A stretch of 64,000 nucleotides of DNA from Phil1 sp964612925 (GCA_964612925.1 CAZTFU010000005.1:1-64000), one strand, 5' to 3'; positions 1 to 8,310 are shown, numbered from the stretch's first letter. Made by a program: numbers and translations. The notes: generated by a model not told the origin, from the sequence alone.

Positions 1-49
1 AACTGGACACCAATCGTGATACCCATTGTATCAAAATTGGTGTCCAGTT
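1..49. repeat. Long inverted repeat (hairpin) downstream of tRNA-Val
   Basis: The arms at 1-14 and 36-49 are perfectly complementary over 14 bp, starting AACTGGACACC. The spacer holds a second nested inverted repeat, TGATAC / GTATCA, so the whole element can fold as one long stem with a small internal loop. It lies immediately 3' of the tRNA gene on the minus strand. It may serve as a processing or termination structure, or be the end of a mobile element. The window edge prevents seeing whether a T-tract or more of an element follows. Confidence 0.7.
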
Positions 50-50
50 A

Positions 51-127
51 TGGTGGGGATGGAGGGGCTCGAACCCCCGACCTCTTCGATGTGAGCGAAG
101 CGCTCTAACCAGCTGGGCTACATCCCC
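51..127 (-). tRNA. tRNA-Val (anticodon CAC)
   Basis: The minus strand folds as a full cloverleaf. The 7-bp acceptor stem is GGGGATG with CATCCCC, a D-arm follows, and the anticodon stem CTTCG/CGAAG closes a 7-nt loop CTCACAT that presents CAC. The T-arm loop is TTCGAGC, and discriminator A plus an encoded CCA end at 51-53. The anticodon reads GUG valine codons. A promoter lies just upstream. Confidence 0.95.
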
Positions 128-139
128 GACGCGAAATCT

Positions 140-168
140 ATTTTACAACAAATTCGCGCGTATTGCAA
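140..168 (-). promoter_or_regulatory. Promoter of tRNA-Val
   Basis: On the minus strand a -35 TTGCAA (163-168) and a -10 TAAAAT (140-145) are separated by 17 bp. Transcription would start about 6 nt before the mature tRNA 5' end at 127. Confidence 0.7.
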
Positions 169-208
169 CACCTAAATTTTTACGGAGCCGAAATGGGCCG
201 ATAAAGCA

Positions 209-1498
209 TTATTGCTCCAACGTGAACGTTGATACCGTAATGTCGCCGGACACCGTGCCTATGTCAAAATGCATACTGCCGTCACCGTATGTGTAGGTAT
301 TGCCGTTCCTTGCAAGGCCGTTGGTGGTGCTGAAATCGTATACATCGCCCGATACGGTTGAAACATCCATTGTAAAGCCCAATTCCGTCGGAAGGTTCAG
401 CGTGACATCGCCGGACACCGTCCCCGCTTTCAGCTGCTTTATACTCTCCTCGGTCGAAAAATACACGCTTGCCGATGTGCCGTCAAATTCCGCTGTTTCA
501 AAGCAGCCGTTTACATACATATCGCCCGATATACTGCAAGCATCCAGTTCTTTTGCGCGGCAACCCTCGGCATCAATCTCGCCCGATACAGTATCAAGGT
601 CCATTTTCTCTGCAACGCTTACGTTTTTTAACAGTATTCCGCCCGAGGTCGTTTCTATCTCAAGCTCCTTGAGCGAAGCATTTTCTATACAATTTGTGTT
701 GGATACGGAATTCAGCTTGATCCTCAGCTCGTCGGAATTAAGCATTGCGCGCGGCACGCTGACAACAAGCGCTTTCGGTGCAATAATGCTGTTGATGTTC
801 GCCAAGGATGAATCAATGCCGCTCCATGAACGGCTTTTGCAAAAGCGAACGGTAAGCTTGTTACCGTCAAGCTTATAGCGCAGTGCATCATCCTGTGAAA
901 TGGCCATTTCCGCACTTTCCTCAATCAAAATGCACGTTCCGTCATACGGCTGCACGATTATGCTGCCGCTTATCCAGTCTATGGAAATGTCGGTAATGCC
1001 GTCTGCGGTTATCGAATAGGCATTATTGACGGCAAACGGGTTGTCAAAACCCGTATCATCACCACCGAACGCATAGTTCATTGCATTTGATACATTGTTT
1101 GATACGATATCGCTTTTGACAATGCTGTTAAATATGCTTACGCCCGTTATGCAGCCGATTATGGTAACAAGCAATATCGTGCCGCATATTATTGCCGCAA
1201 CTATCGCAACCGTGCGCCCGACTCCGCCCTTCTTTTCCCGAACAGGGGCGGCGGGAGCAGAAGCACCCGACTGTGTCCCGCCAAGGCTTGCTATAAGTTC
1301 GCTGATATCGCCTATACTGTTTATTGCGGCGGCGTAGGCGCGCTCGGGTTCCATGCCGTTATTTATCGAATCATGATAACGTTCAATGGTGTTCATTATC
1401 ATTTCTTCGCGTATGTTATGAGCCTCCGTCGTGTTCGGCGCGGCAGAAAACAACTTTTCTATATGCTGCCGTATCCTGTTTTCGTTAATGTTCTCCAT
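209..1498 (-). CDS. DUF4097 beta-repeat membrane-anchored protein
   Basis: This 429-residue protein has an N-terminal helical segment of about 75 residues resembling the HAAS/DUF1700 type that accompanies PadR regulators. A single hydrophobic membrane segment lies near residues 95-125. A long C-terminal region carries repeated beta-strand motifs of the form TVSGDV or ISGD, typical of DUF4097 putative adhesin-like domains. The ATG at 1498 has AAGGA 8 nt upstream; a TTG two codons earlier overlaps the padR stop. It is translationally coupled to the PadR gene. Such pairs usually form envelope-stress or antimicrobial-responsive modules, but the function here is not known. Confidence 0.85.
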   Translation of the reverse strand: MENINENRIRQHIEKLFSAAPNTTEAHNIREEMIMNTIERYHDSINNGMEPERAYAAAINSIGDISELIASLGGTQSGASAPAAPVREKKGGVGRTVAIVAAIICGTILLVTIIGCITGVSIFNSIVKSDIVSNNVSNAMNYAFGGDDTGFDNPFAVNNAYSITADGITDISIDWISGSIIVQPYDGTCILIEESAEMAISQDDALRYKLDGNKLTVRFCKSRSWSGIDSSLANINSIIAPKALVVSVPRAMLNSDELRIKLNSVSNTNCIENASLKELEIETTSGGILLKNVSVAEKMDLDTVSGEIDAEGCRAKELDACSISGDMYVNGCFETAEFDGTSASVYFSTEESIKQLKAGTVSGDVTLNLPTELGFTMDVSTVSGDVYDFSTTNGLARNGNTYTYGDGSMHFDIGTVSGDITVSTFTLEQ

Positions 1499-1500
1499 TT

Positions 1501-1836
1501 TCAATATCCTTCCTTGCTTGTAAGTTTGTCTATAAGTGTGCGCGCATCATTCCACTCTTCAAGTAATGCTTCATAGCTTTGCCTGCCGCGTTCCGTTATG
1601 GAATAATATCGCCTGCGCGCCCCTGTGGCTTCATTACCCCAATAGGATGTTATGCAGCCCGATTCCTCAAGTCGCTTAAAGGCCGTGTACAATGTAGCCT
1701 CCTTCAATTCATAACGACCGTCAGTCTTGCGCAGTATAGCTTTGTTTATTTCATATCCGTAGCTGTCACCCGCACTTAATCGTGCAAGTATTATAGCATC
1801 CGTATGTCCGCGAATTATATCCGATGCAATGGACAA
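1501..1836 (-). CDS. PadR-family transcriptional regulator
   Basis: This 111-residue winged-helix regulator matches the PadR pattern: an N-terminal stretch with SAGDSYGYEI, then YELKEATLYTAFKRLEESG recognition-helix and wing segments, and a C-terminal dimerisation helix. The start is TTG with AGGAGG 8 nt upstream. Its stop overlaps the possible TTG start of the DUF4097 gene. It probably represses its own promoter, where a perfect 9-bp inverted repeat surrounds the -35 box. Confidence 0.92.
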   Translation of the reverse strand: MSIASDIIRGHTDAIILARLSAGDSYGYEINKAILRKTDGRYELKEATLYTAFKRLEESGCITSYWGNEATGARRRYYSITERGRQSYEALLEEWNDARTLIDKLTSKEGY

Positions 1837-1870
1837 TATCGTTTCCTCCTTACTCTTGATTACAATATAT

Positions 1871-1908
1871 AGTATAAAACCAATATACCTCGCCTGTCAA
1901 GGTATATT
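1871..1908 (-). promoter_or_regulatory. padR promoter with overlapping palindromic operator
   Basis: The minus strand has a -35 TTGACA (1895-1900) and a -10 TATACT (1871-1876) with an 18-bp spacer. A perfect inverted repeat AATATACCT (1882-1890) / AGGTATATT (1900-1908) straddles the -35 element. This is the expected position for an autorepressing PadR operator. The assignment to PadR is inferred from location. Confidence 0.65.
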
Positions 1909-1963
1909 TACAAACAAAATACATTTATTTATAATGATGTATATGTGCGCACGCTAAACTTTA

Positions 1964-1972
1964 TGATATAAT
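1964..1972 (+). promoter_or_regulatory. Extended -10 promoter of recO
   Basis: TGATATAAT at 1964-1972 is an extended -10 box (TGn plus TATAAT) with no good -35. Its start point near 1979 leaves about 40 nt of leader to the ATG at 2019, and makes the upstream in-frame ATG at 1995 unlikely. Confidence 0.55.
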
Positions 1973-2018
1973 TCAACTGTACGACAATCGGTCGATGTGC
2001 AATTTGAAGGGGTGCATT

Positions 2019-2750
2019 ATGCCAAGTCTAAAACTGAACGGCATAGTAACACGCTATGTTGATTACAAAGATAATGACAGAATCCTTACCCTGTTTACAT
2101 ATGAACAGGGTATTGTGAGTTGCTCCGCGCGCGGGTGCAGGCGGGCAAAAAGTCCGCTTATCGGGGCAAGCGAATTGTTTGTGACGGGCGAATTTATGCT
2201 GTTTGGCACAAAGGACAAGCTTGTACTTGACAGTGCGGCCATAGCCGAAAGTTATTATCCCCTGCGGGAGGATATAGATCGCTTTGCGGCGGCAAGTTAT
2301 ATGCTTTCGATAGTAAATGCCGGGGCTGAGGAAACGGCAAACAGGGCACTGTATTCGTTGCTGCGCTACGCGCTTGCATATACTGCATACGGCGATTGCA
2401 ACAGCGTTGACATGGCAATATGCTTTGCGCTCAAGTGTCTTGCCGCGCTTGGCTATACTCCGTCCGTAACCGAATGTGCGCTGTGCGATACGGACATAAG
2501 GGCACAAAAGGCACCCGCCTTCGGTGCAAAATTCGGTGGTGCGCTATGTATGGATTGCGCACGTTCGGTCGGTGCGAACGAAATAAGCCCATTAAGCCTT
2601 GAAGCCATGCGGCGCATACTTCTTTTGAAGGACAGCGAGCTTGAACGGGTTGCATTGCCCATACAGCAGCGTGAGGAACTCAAACATGCCGTAAATGCAT
2701 TTGCTGAGCATGTGTTTGAAAGAAAGTTCCATGCAATCGAAATGCTGTAA
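2019..2750 (+). CDS. recO: DNA repair protein RecO
   Basis: At 243 residues this matches RecO, the recombination mediator that anneals ssDNA and helps RecR load RecA in the RecFOR pathway. The N-terminal OB-fold begins LKLNGIVTRYVDYKDNDRIL. The C-terminal half has the zinc-binding pair CALC and CMDC around residues 155-180. The start at 2019 has GAAGGGG 6 nt upstream. An earlier ATG at 1995 lacks a ribosome site. It stands alone with its own promoter, although recO often neighbours era in Clostridia. Confidence 0.92.
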   Translation: MPSLKLNGIVTRYVDYKDNDRILTLFTYEQGIVSCSARGCRRAKSPLIGASELFVTGEFMLFGTKDKLVLDSAAIAESYYPLREDIDRFAAASYMLSIVNAGAEETANRALYSLLRYALAYTAYGDCNSVDMAICFALKCLAALGYTPSVTECALCDTDIRAQKAPAFGAKFGGALCMDCARSVGANEISPLSLEAMRRILLLKDSELERVALPIQQREELKHAVNAFAEHVFERKFHAIEML

Positions 2751-2877
2751 TGTGACACCGCATGCCTTGACTTTATGCCCGATATGCGTTATATTCAATT
2801 ACGAAAGGGTTGACCTTGCTTTTGCCGAGGTGAGCCCGTTTATTAAGCTAAAATGATTTTTGGGAGATAATGATAAC

Positions 2878-4263
2878 ATGGAAAGGGAACGTACCTTACA
2901 ATCCGGCAACATGGTGTCGGGCGTGATATGGAAACAGCTTTTATTGTTTTTCTTTCCGATAATGCTCGGCTCTATTTTTCAGCAGCTCTATAATACCGTT
3001 GATGCAATAGTTGTCGGTCAGTTTGTCGGGTCGGATGCATTGGCGGCGGTAGGCGGCAGCGCATCCAACATACTGAATTTGCTTATCGGCTTCTTTACCG
3101 GCGTGTCAAGCGGCGCAACCGTAATAATATCGCAGTATTTCGGTGCGGATGACAGCCGCGGCGTAAGCCGTGCGTTGCACACGGCAATGCTGTTTTCACT
3201 TGTCGGCGGTGCGGTGATAATGCTTATAGGCTTGTTCGGCACGGAGCTTCTTCTTAAATGGATGGATACGCCTGAGGATATATTCGAAAGTTCCGCATTA
3301 TACCTTAGGATAATGTTCCTCGGCATGGTGCCCAACATGGTTTACAATGTCGGTTCCGCCATACTTCGCGCAATGGGAGATTCAAAGCGTCCTCTGTATT
3401 TCCTTATAGTGGCATGCCTTTCCAACGTGGTGCTCGACCTTGCATTCGTGCTTATTTTCAATATGGGTGTTGCGGGCGTTGCCATAGCAAGCGTGTTGGC
3501 ACAGGCGATAAGCGCAGTGATGGTAGTAATGTCGCTTTCCGCATCAAACAGAGAATATCGCTTTGTTATGAAGCAAATGCGCTTTGAGGGTGACATACTC
3601 TCCCGCACGATACGCATAGGTCTGCCTGCGGGTTTCCAGTCCATAATGTATTCGCTTTCAAACATGCTTATTCAGGCCTCCGTAAACCGCTTTGGCACGA
3701 ACACGGTCGCTTCGTGGGTGGTACTTGGCAAGGTGGACGGCATAACGTGGATGGTGCTTGGCGCACTCGGTGTGGCATCAATGACATTTGTAGGTCAAAA
3801 CTACGGTGCGGGCAGGGTTGACAGAATACAAAAGAGCTTGAAGATAAGCCTTCTTATGGGCGTTGGTATAACAGGCGGCTTCGGTGCGGTGCTGCTGCTG
3901 TTCGGCAAGCCGCTTTTCGGTCTGTTTACCGATGATGCGGAAGTGCTTGCGCTTGCAATAAGGTTGCTTGGCTATTTCGCCCCGTTCTACTGGCTGTTTG
4001 TGCCCATAGAAATATTCAGCGGCGCGTTGCGCGGCATGGGCGACACGCTTCTGCCCACAATTATAACCGCAACGGGCATATGCGTTTTCCGCGTGGCGTG
4101 GATATACACGGCCGTGCCCATAAACAACAGCATGTTCACGGTATCGTTAAGCTATCCCATATCATGGGTGGTTACGTCAATAGCGTTTATAATCTATTAT
4201 GCGGTTACGCATCGCAAATTGTTTGCAAACGCTCCCAAGCCCGCGGGCACGGAAGCGGAGTAA
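2878..4263 (+). CDS. MATE-family multidrug efflux transporter
   Basis: This 461-residue protein with about 12 transmembrane helices resembles the MATE (MatE/NorM-like) antiporters, which use Na+ or H+ to export cationic drugs or metabolites. The N-terminal repeat has FFFPIMLGSIFQQLYNTVDA and the typical VGQFVGSDALAAVGG loop. The second repeat begins near residue 240 with IGLPAGFQSIMYS. GGGAGA lies 10 nt before the ATG at 2878; a TTG at 2860 in the same frame is less likely. A terminator follows. It differs in sequence from the MATE protein at 6907-8310. Confidence 0.9.
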   Translation: MERERTLQSGNMVSGVIWKQLLLFFFPIMLGSIFQQLYNTVDAIVVGQFVGSDALAAVGGSASNILNLLIGFFTGVSSGATVIISQYFGADDSRGVSRALHTAMLFSLVGGAVIMLIGLFGTELLLKWMDTPEDIFESSALYLRIMFLGMVPNMVYNVGSAILRAMGDSKRPLYFLIVACLSNVVLDLAFVLIFNMGVAGVAIASVLAQAISAVMVVMSLSASNREYRFVMKQMRFEGDILSRTIRIGLPAGFQSIMYSLSNMLIQASVNRFGTNTVASWVVLGKVDGITWMVLGALGVASMTFVGQNYGAGRVDRIQKSLKISLLMGVGITGGFGAVLLLFGKPLFGLFTDDAEVLALAIRLLGYFAPFYWLFVPIEIFSGALRGMGDTLLPTIITATGICVFRVAWIYTAVPINNSMFTVSLSYPISWVVTSIAFIIYYAVTHRKLFANAPKPAGTEAE

Positions 4264-4324
4264 CGGCCGCATAAAAGCATCAACCCAGCATGCTTTGACC
4301 GCATGATAATAAAAGTATGCATTC

Positions 4325-4366
4325 AAAAAACACCGCTTGGTCAATTAGCCCAAACGGTGTTTTTTA
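4325..4366. terminator. Bidirectional rho-independent terminator
   Basis: An A-tract (4325-4330), a stem CACCG / CGGTG with inner TTGG/CC pairing, and a T-tract (about 4360-4365) lie between the convergent MATE gene and the minus-strand operon ending at 4450. The symmetry allows it to stop transcription in both directions. Confidence 0.85.
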
Positions 4367-4449
4367 CTATGGCTGTTCAAATGAAAACACAATTATATTT
4401 ATTCCATTTCTATATTCACGCGGTTTTATCCCGCCTTGCGGCAGTTAGC

Positions 4450-4734
4450 CTATCTAATCCAATACAGTACATAGCATTCCGTCATTTCTCCGAAGTACAA
4501 AAAGACGTTTTCGCCCATTTCAATCTTTTCCGAAAACACCATGTTCGGAATAAACAGCCGTGCCATGGTACGGCGGCCCTTAATGGAATACCCATCGGGA
4601 GTAGGATGCTTGTGAAGATGTTCCGCCGCCTCTGCCAATCCGGGTAGTTTAAGCCGCGATTCCAGCTCCGCAAGGTCTTTGTCCGCATTGATATAGACCA
4701 GATGGTCTTGATCCTTGAACCAACTTACATTCAT
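4450..4734 (-). CDS. Hypothetical protein, last gene of B12-riboswitch operon
   Basis: This 94-residue soluble protein is not recognised. It has no membrane segment, signal or cysteine cluster. The ATG at 4734 has GAGG 6 nt upstream, and that site overlaps the stop of the preceding cysteine-rich gene, which argues for translational coupling and a real gene. It belongs to the operon that starts behind the cobalamin riboswitch at 6621-6846. Confidence 0.6.
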   Translation of the reverse strand: MNVSWFKDQDHLVYINADKDLAELESRLKLPGLAEAAEHLHKHPTPDGYSIKGRRTMARLFIPNMVFSEKIEMGENVFLYFGEMTECYVLYWIR

Positions 4735-4742
4735 ATAGCACC

Positions 4743-5045
4743 TCAACGATTTTCCTTAGCCAAATCGGAAAGCAGGCCGAACTTGGAAATAACATAGTTG
4801 TAGCTGCCGCGCCCGTGTGGCACTAAGCATGCACTGCAATCCTTTGTGCCGTCCGGCAGCCATGTGCAGTTGCCGCCGCAGGCCGAACCCAACGTATATA
4901 ATGGGCAGTAGCAAAACAGACAATTGAAGTCATCGGGTTTTTCGGTTTTGTGGCACGGAAAAAACTCGCAATTCTTATGTTGAAAAAAAGAATAATTGCT
5001 GTTTTCCGGCTTCATATTCAGTCCGTCTTTCTCTTTGTTTTCCAT
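4743..5045 (-). CDS. Cysteine-rich small-domain metal-binding protein
   Basis: This 100-residue protein has ten cysteines in the central 50 residues, including CEFFPC, CLFCYCPLY, CGGNC and CSAC spacings. They match the cysteine-rich small domain (zf-like, PF04071), a presumed metal or Fe-S site. The ATG at 5045 has AAGGAGG 8 nt upstream. It sits between the DUF2284 gene and a 94-residue hypothetical in an operon behind a cobalamin riboswitch. From memory, this domain occurs near corrinoid genes in other Clostridia, but that is not checked here. The molecular role is unknown. Confidence 0.8.
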   Translation of the reverse strand: MENKEKDGLNMKPENSNYSFFQHKNCEFFPCHKTEKPDDFNCLFCYCPLYTLGSACGGNCTWLPDGTKDCSACLVPHGRGSYNYVISKFGLLSDLAKENR

Positions 5046-5085
5046 AATCAATACCTCCTTGTTACGTTCAGGCAAAATCGCCTGT

Positions 5086-5634
5086 TTATTTTAACAGCCC
5101 GCCAAGCAATACATAGTATTTCGGCATGCGGCCGTCCTTTCCCCACAGTATCTGCGTATCAAAATATTTGTTCAATGCTTTGCCAACGTCGCCTCCCAAG
5201 GACTCTATAGAATAGCGCATACTGTTCGGGTTTCGACAGGGATGTCCTGCAAGTCGTGTGCATGTACCCGCAGGGCATACATCGCAGCTTCCCGCGGAGA
5301 GCACCATGCTGTTCGGAAATGCTTTTTCCATTTCAAGTAACTCCGCAAGCATGGCTCGCTTTTCTTCACGCAGCAGTTCATGACTTGCACTGTCCAGCTC
5401 CTTGGAAGAAAACAGTGTTTCTCGCATCTTTTGGGGAACCTCCACCTTGCGGCTTTGCAGTATCAAGGTATTATAGTTTTGCCAAACTTCCTGCGGTTTG
5501 AAATCAAACGGCGGGCAAGACCATGTCTTGCCATAGCCACGACAAGCTTGGCAATAAACCAAAAACTTTTCTACGTCCACACAGCTTTTTACAAAGTCCG
5601 TCACGCTGATTTCCACTTGCTTTTTTTCGGTCAT
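5086..5634 (-). CDS. DUF2284 putative metal-binding protein
   Basis: This 182-residue protein matches the DUF2284 pattern. An N-terminal motif CQACRGYGKTWSCPPF has three conserved cysteines, and a second cluster CDVCPAGTC is followed by HPCRNP. The seven or more cysteines suggest an Fe-S cluster or other metal. The ATG at 5634 is chosen because AAGGA lies 8 nt upstream; an in-frame start at 5661 has no site. It lies 30 nt after the YitT gene. Riboswitch control suggests a role linked to corrinoids, for instance redox handling, but this is inference. Confidence 0.85.
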   Translation of the reverse strand: MTEKKQVEISVTDFVKSCVDVEKFLVYCQACRGYGKTWSCPPFDFKPQEVWQNYNTLILQSRKVEVPQKMRETLFSSKELDSASHELLREEKRAMLAELLEMEKAFPNSMVLSAGSCDVCPAGTCTRLAGHPCRNPNSMRYSIESLGGDVGKALNKYFDTQILWGKDGRMPKYYVLLGGLLK

Positions 5635-5664
5635 TTCAAATTTCCTTCCGTATAAATCCAAATG

Positions 5665-6579
5665 CTATGCCATTGGGTTTTCGCCCTTATCAAGCAATTC
5701 CTTTTGAGGGAGGCCGTTGGAATCCAACCTTTTGAAATTGCCCATTACCTCATTTACGCCCGACAACGCGGCAAACGTGTTCGGATACTCCCTTACTATA
5801 TCCGCCAATGCAGGAACCTGCGCCTTGTTTACCACACATACCAGTATATTGGTTTCCCGATTCTGGTACATGCCCTTTGCAGGAATCAGTGTGGCGCTGT
5901 GATGCAGCCGTCGTATGATTTCCGATGATAGTTCCTCAGGATAATCGGTAACGATTTCACAGCGAACGGCACTGCGGCCGCTCTTCATCACTCTATCGGA
6001 TACCGTGCTGGACAAGAAGCTGTAAATGATGCACAGAATAACCGGCTCCACCATAAAGTCATAAACAAAATAGCTGCTGACGGCCACCATTACATTGATT
6101 GCAAACGTTATCCAAAAAAAGCTCCGCTCGGGATGAACCCTGTGGATAAGCGCCGCAACAAAGTCCGTTCCGCCACTGCTGGCGCTGCAACGCACAAGCA
6201 GCGAATAACATGCGCCGTTGATTATACCGGCCACGATCGGCCCTAAGATCGTGCTGCTGTCGGTATCATATGCAAAGCGGCTTAAATCCGTTTTCCCAAG
6301 CAATATCAAAAATACGGAAAATGATACCACATACAGCATACTGCGCACGGCAAAGTCGGAACCGACCTTTTTCAGCACCAAAAGAGCCAACGGTATGTTG
6401 ATAATAAGGCTCAGATATCCAACACTTATACCCGATAAATACTGGATCATTGTGCAAATGCCGTTAAGTCCCGCCGGTGCAAATCGATTGGGAAAAACGA
6501 ACAGTTGATAATTCAAGGCGCACACCAACGCCAAACCCACTATAACCAGATAAGTCAAAAACTTTTTTGCCGTTTTCAC
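5665..6579 (-). CDS. YitT-family (DUF161/DUF2179) membrane protein, B12-regulated
   Basis: This 304-residue protein has about five to six transmembrane helices (DUF161 repeat) followed by a soluble C-terminal DUF2179 domain from about residue 200. The DUF161 part carries the family motif SSGGTDFVA. The start is GTG at 6579, with AAGGAG 8 nt upstream; longer in-frame extensions lack a site and run into the riboswitch terminator. YitT proteins have no established substrate. As first gene after a cobalamin riboswitch, this one could move a corrinoid, a precursor, or a metabolite of a B12-dependent process. A paralogue lies at 9888-10790. Confidence 0.88.
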   Translation of the reverse strand: MKTAKKFLTYLVIVGLALVCALNYQLFVFPNRFAPAGLNGICTMIQYLSGISVGYLSLIINIPLALLVLKKVGSDFAVRSMLYVVSFSVFLILLGKTDLSRFAYDTDSSTILGPIVAGIINGACYSLLVRCSASSGGTDFVAALIHRVHPERSFFWITFAINVMVAVSSYFVYDFMVEPVILCIIYSFLSSTVSDRVMKSGRSAVRCEIVTDYPEELSSEIIRRLHHSATLIPAKGMYQNRETNILVCVVNKAQVPALADIVREYPNTFAALSGVNEVMGNFKRLDSNGLPQKELLDKGENPMA

Positions 6580-6620
6580 GGACAACACTCCTTTACAAAA
6601 TGAAATAAATCTCCCGCAAT

Positions 6621-6646
6621 AAAAAACCGCAGACACAGCCTGCGGG
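6621..6646 (-). terminator. Riboswitch-controlled terminator
   Basis: On the minus strand CCGCAG (6640-6645) pairs with CTGCGG (6627-6632) across a 7-nt loop and is followed by six T (6621-6626). It lies between the cobalamin aptamer and the YitT start codon. This fits a transcriptional off-switch when cobalamin is bound. Confidence 0.85.
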
Positions 6647-6664
6647 CAACAAAAATAAGTTGGG

Positions 6665-6808
6665 CATCCCGATTACAGGCAGGAGGCAAAAAGATTCACG
6701 GTGTATCTGACTTATTCTCTCGCGGAGACATCACAGTGACCTGTTCGCGGGGACTTTCACCCCATTCCACCGCCGACATTAGCCGAGCGAACCCTTTCAT
6801 ACATATAT
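6665..6808 (-). promoter_or_regulatory. Cobalamin (AdoCbl-type) riboswitch aptamer
   Basis: The minus-strand RNA carries the conserved cobalamin aptamer core: GGTGAAAGTCCCCGC, then GAACAGGTCACTGTGATG (6730-6762), and a B12-box-like GTCAGATACACCG (6699-6711). These match the consensus GGUGA-A-UCC, CGCCACUGU and GCCAG-A-AC order in recognisable form. A consensus promoter precedes it and an intrinsic terminator follows. The controlled genes are YitT, DUF2284, a cysteine-rich protein and a hypothetical. Confidence 0.9.
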
Positions 6809-6817
6809 TTCAGGTAA

Positions 6818-6846
6818 AGCATAACATAGTTTATATGAAAAATCAA
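6818..6846 (-). promoter_or_regulatory. Promoter of the B12-riboswitch operon
   Basis: On the minus strand a -35 TTGATT (6841-6846) and a -10 TATGCT (6818-6823) are spaced 17 bp apart. The predicted start near 6811 immediately precedes the aptamer. Confidence 0.7.
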
Positions 6847-6906
6847 CAAATATCCGTTTTAACGCATTATCCGTAGTTTTGGGGCATGAATTTAGCCCAA
6901 GCAAAA

Positions 6907-8310
6907 CTATTCCGTCTGTTCAACCATATGAAGCCGTTTGAACAGGCGACATATCAACACGATTCCCGCTATAAGGGCCACCGTAGCCATTACGGGCGCA
7001 ACATATAATATGTATTCCAAGCCGAACAGTTTTCTCACAACAAAGAAGAGCACAATATCCAGCGACCCTTTATGAAGCAATGAAAGTATAAACGGCTTGA
7101 CCCCTTCACCAACAGCCTGAAATACCGCAACTATAACGAACAGCAGCGGGTATATCGCAACGGAAATGCACAATATTCTTAGGAACTTGGTTCCGTAAAG
7201 TATCGTATCCGCATCGTTGATAAAGAACGCTATCAGCTGCGGTGCAAACAAATAGGAGCAAATACTGCAAATAAGCGAAAACGCCACCGTCAATACCGCG
7301 GAGAACGCAACGACCGTTTTCATCCGTTTTATCCTGTGGGAGGCAAAACAGTATGCCACTATTGGCAGCATTCCCTGTGTAATGCCCTGATTTATCGCAT
7401 AGGCAAGCGAATCTATTTTGCGCACAATGCCTATCCCCGCAACGGCCGCGCTTGCACCCATATCCGCTATCATGCCGTTAAGGAAGAAGTTTGATATTTG
7501 CCCTGCCGCAAGCAGAAAAAAGCTCGGGATTCCCGATTTAATTATATCCCATGTGGTAATGCGAACGCTGCGGTGATTTTCCAATGTAAAACGGAAAACG
7601 GAAACCTCCCTGTGCTTTATTAAATACCATATAAAGTACGCCGCGGCAACGGCATTTGACAGTGCCGTTGCAATCGCCGCACCAACAACTTCATTCCCGC
7701 GGGGCAGCAATACAAACATAAGCAGCGGATCCAGTACCATATTCAATACCGCACCCAGCGTAATGCCGAAGCCCGCCACCTTGGCTTGACCCGTACTGCG
7801 GATCAGGTGCGCAAAAACCGCAGACATAACGGTTGGTATGCCGCCTATCACCATGGTTATTACCGCATACTTTACCGCAAAGTCTATGCTGTTCACATCA
7901 CCGCCGATAGCCATTAAAAACGGCCTTGCAACAATGCCCAACACAAGTGAATAAGCCGCAACGGTTATCAATGCGCCGCGAACGGAAAGCACAAATGCGC
8001 GCCTTGCCCTGTGGTGATGCTCTTCACCTATGGCCCTTGTAATAACGCTTGAACCGCCTATTCCGAACAGGTTCGCAATCGCCGTCATTATGTTATAAAC
8101 GGGCAGGCATAATGAAACCGCCGCTACCGCCGCCGCATTGCCCGTCAGGCCAACGTACCACGTATCCGCCAAGTTGTACACAACGGTTATTATTTGGCTG
8201 ATAATGGTCGGTATTATCATTGTGGCGACCGCCTTTGGTACGGGATAATCCGCGTATATCTGTTTTTCTCTTAGTGCTATTTCGGATTCATTGTTTATTT
8301 CATGTTCCAT
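6907..8310 (-). CDS. MATE-family efflux transporter (MepA-like)
   Basis: This 467-residue protein with 12 predicted helices belongs to the MATE exporters. The N-terminal cytoplasmic tail of about 25 residues is followed by MIIPTIISQIITVVYNLADT and WYVGLTGNAAAVAAVSL, which resembles the MepA branch more than the NorM branch. The second half starts near residue 255 with IIKSGIPSFFLLAAGQ. It has its own promoter and is divergent from the cysteine desulfidase-like gene. The substrate cannot be told from sequence. Confidence 0.9.
   Translation of the reverse strand: MEHEINNESEIALREKQIYADYPVPKAVATMIIPTIISQIITVVYNLADTWYVGLTGNAAAVAAVSLCLPVYNIMTAIANLFGIGGSSVITRAIGEEHHHRARRAFVLSVRGALITVAAYSLVLGIVARPFLMAIGGDVNSIDFAVKYAVITMVIGGIPTVMSAVFAHLIRSTGQAKVAGFGITLGAVLNMVLDPLLMFVLLPRGNEVVGAAIATALSNAVAAAYFIWYLIKHREVSVFRFTLENHRSVRITTWDIIKSGIPSFFLLAAGQISNFFLNGMIADMGASAAVAGIGIVRKIDSLAYAINQGITQGMLPIVAYCFASHRIKRMKTVVAFSAVLTVAFSLICSICSYLFAPQLIAFFINDADTILYGTKFLRILCISVAIYPLLFVIVAVFQAVGEGVKPFILSLLHKGSLDIVLFFVVRKLFGLEYILYVAPVMATVALIAGIVLICRLFKRLHMVEQTE

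Noticed and set aside
6650..6811. Lysine or T-box type leader instead of a cobalamin riboswitch
   Set aside because: There is no T-box sequence (AGGGTGGNACCGCG) and no lysine aptamer core, whereas several cobalamin-specific blocks are present in the correct order.
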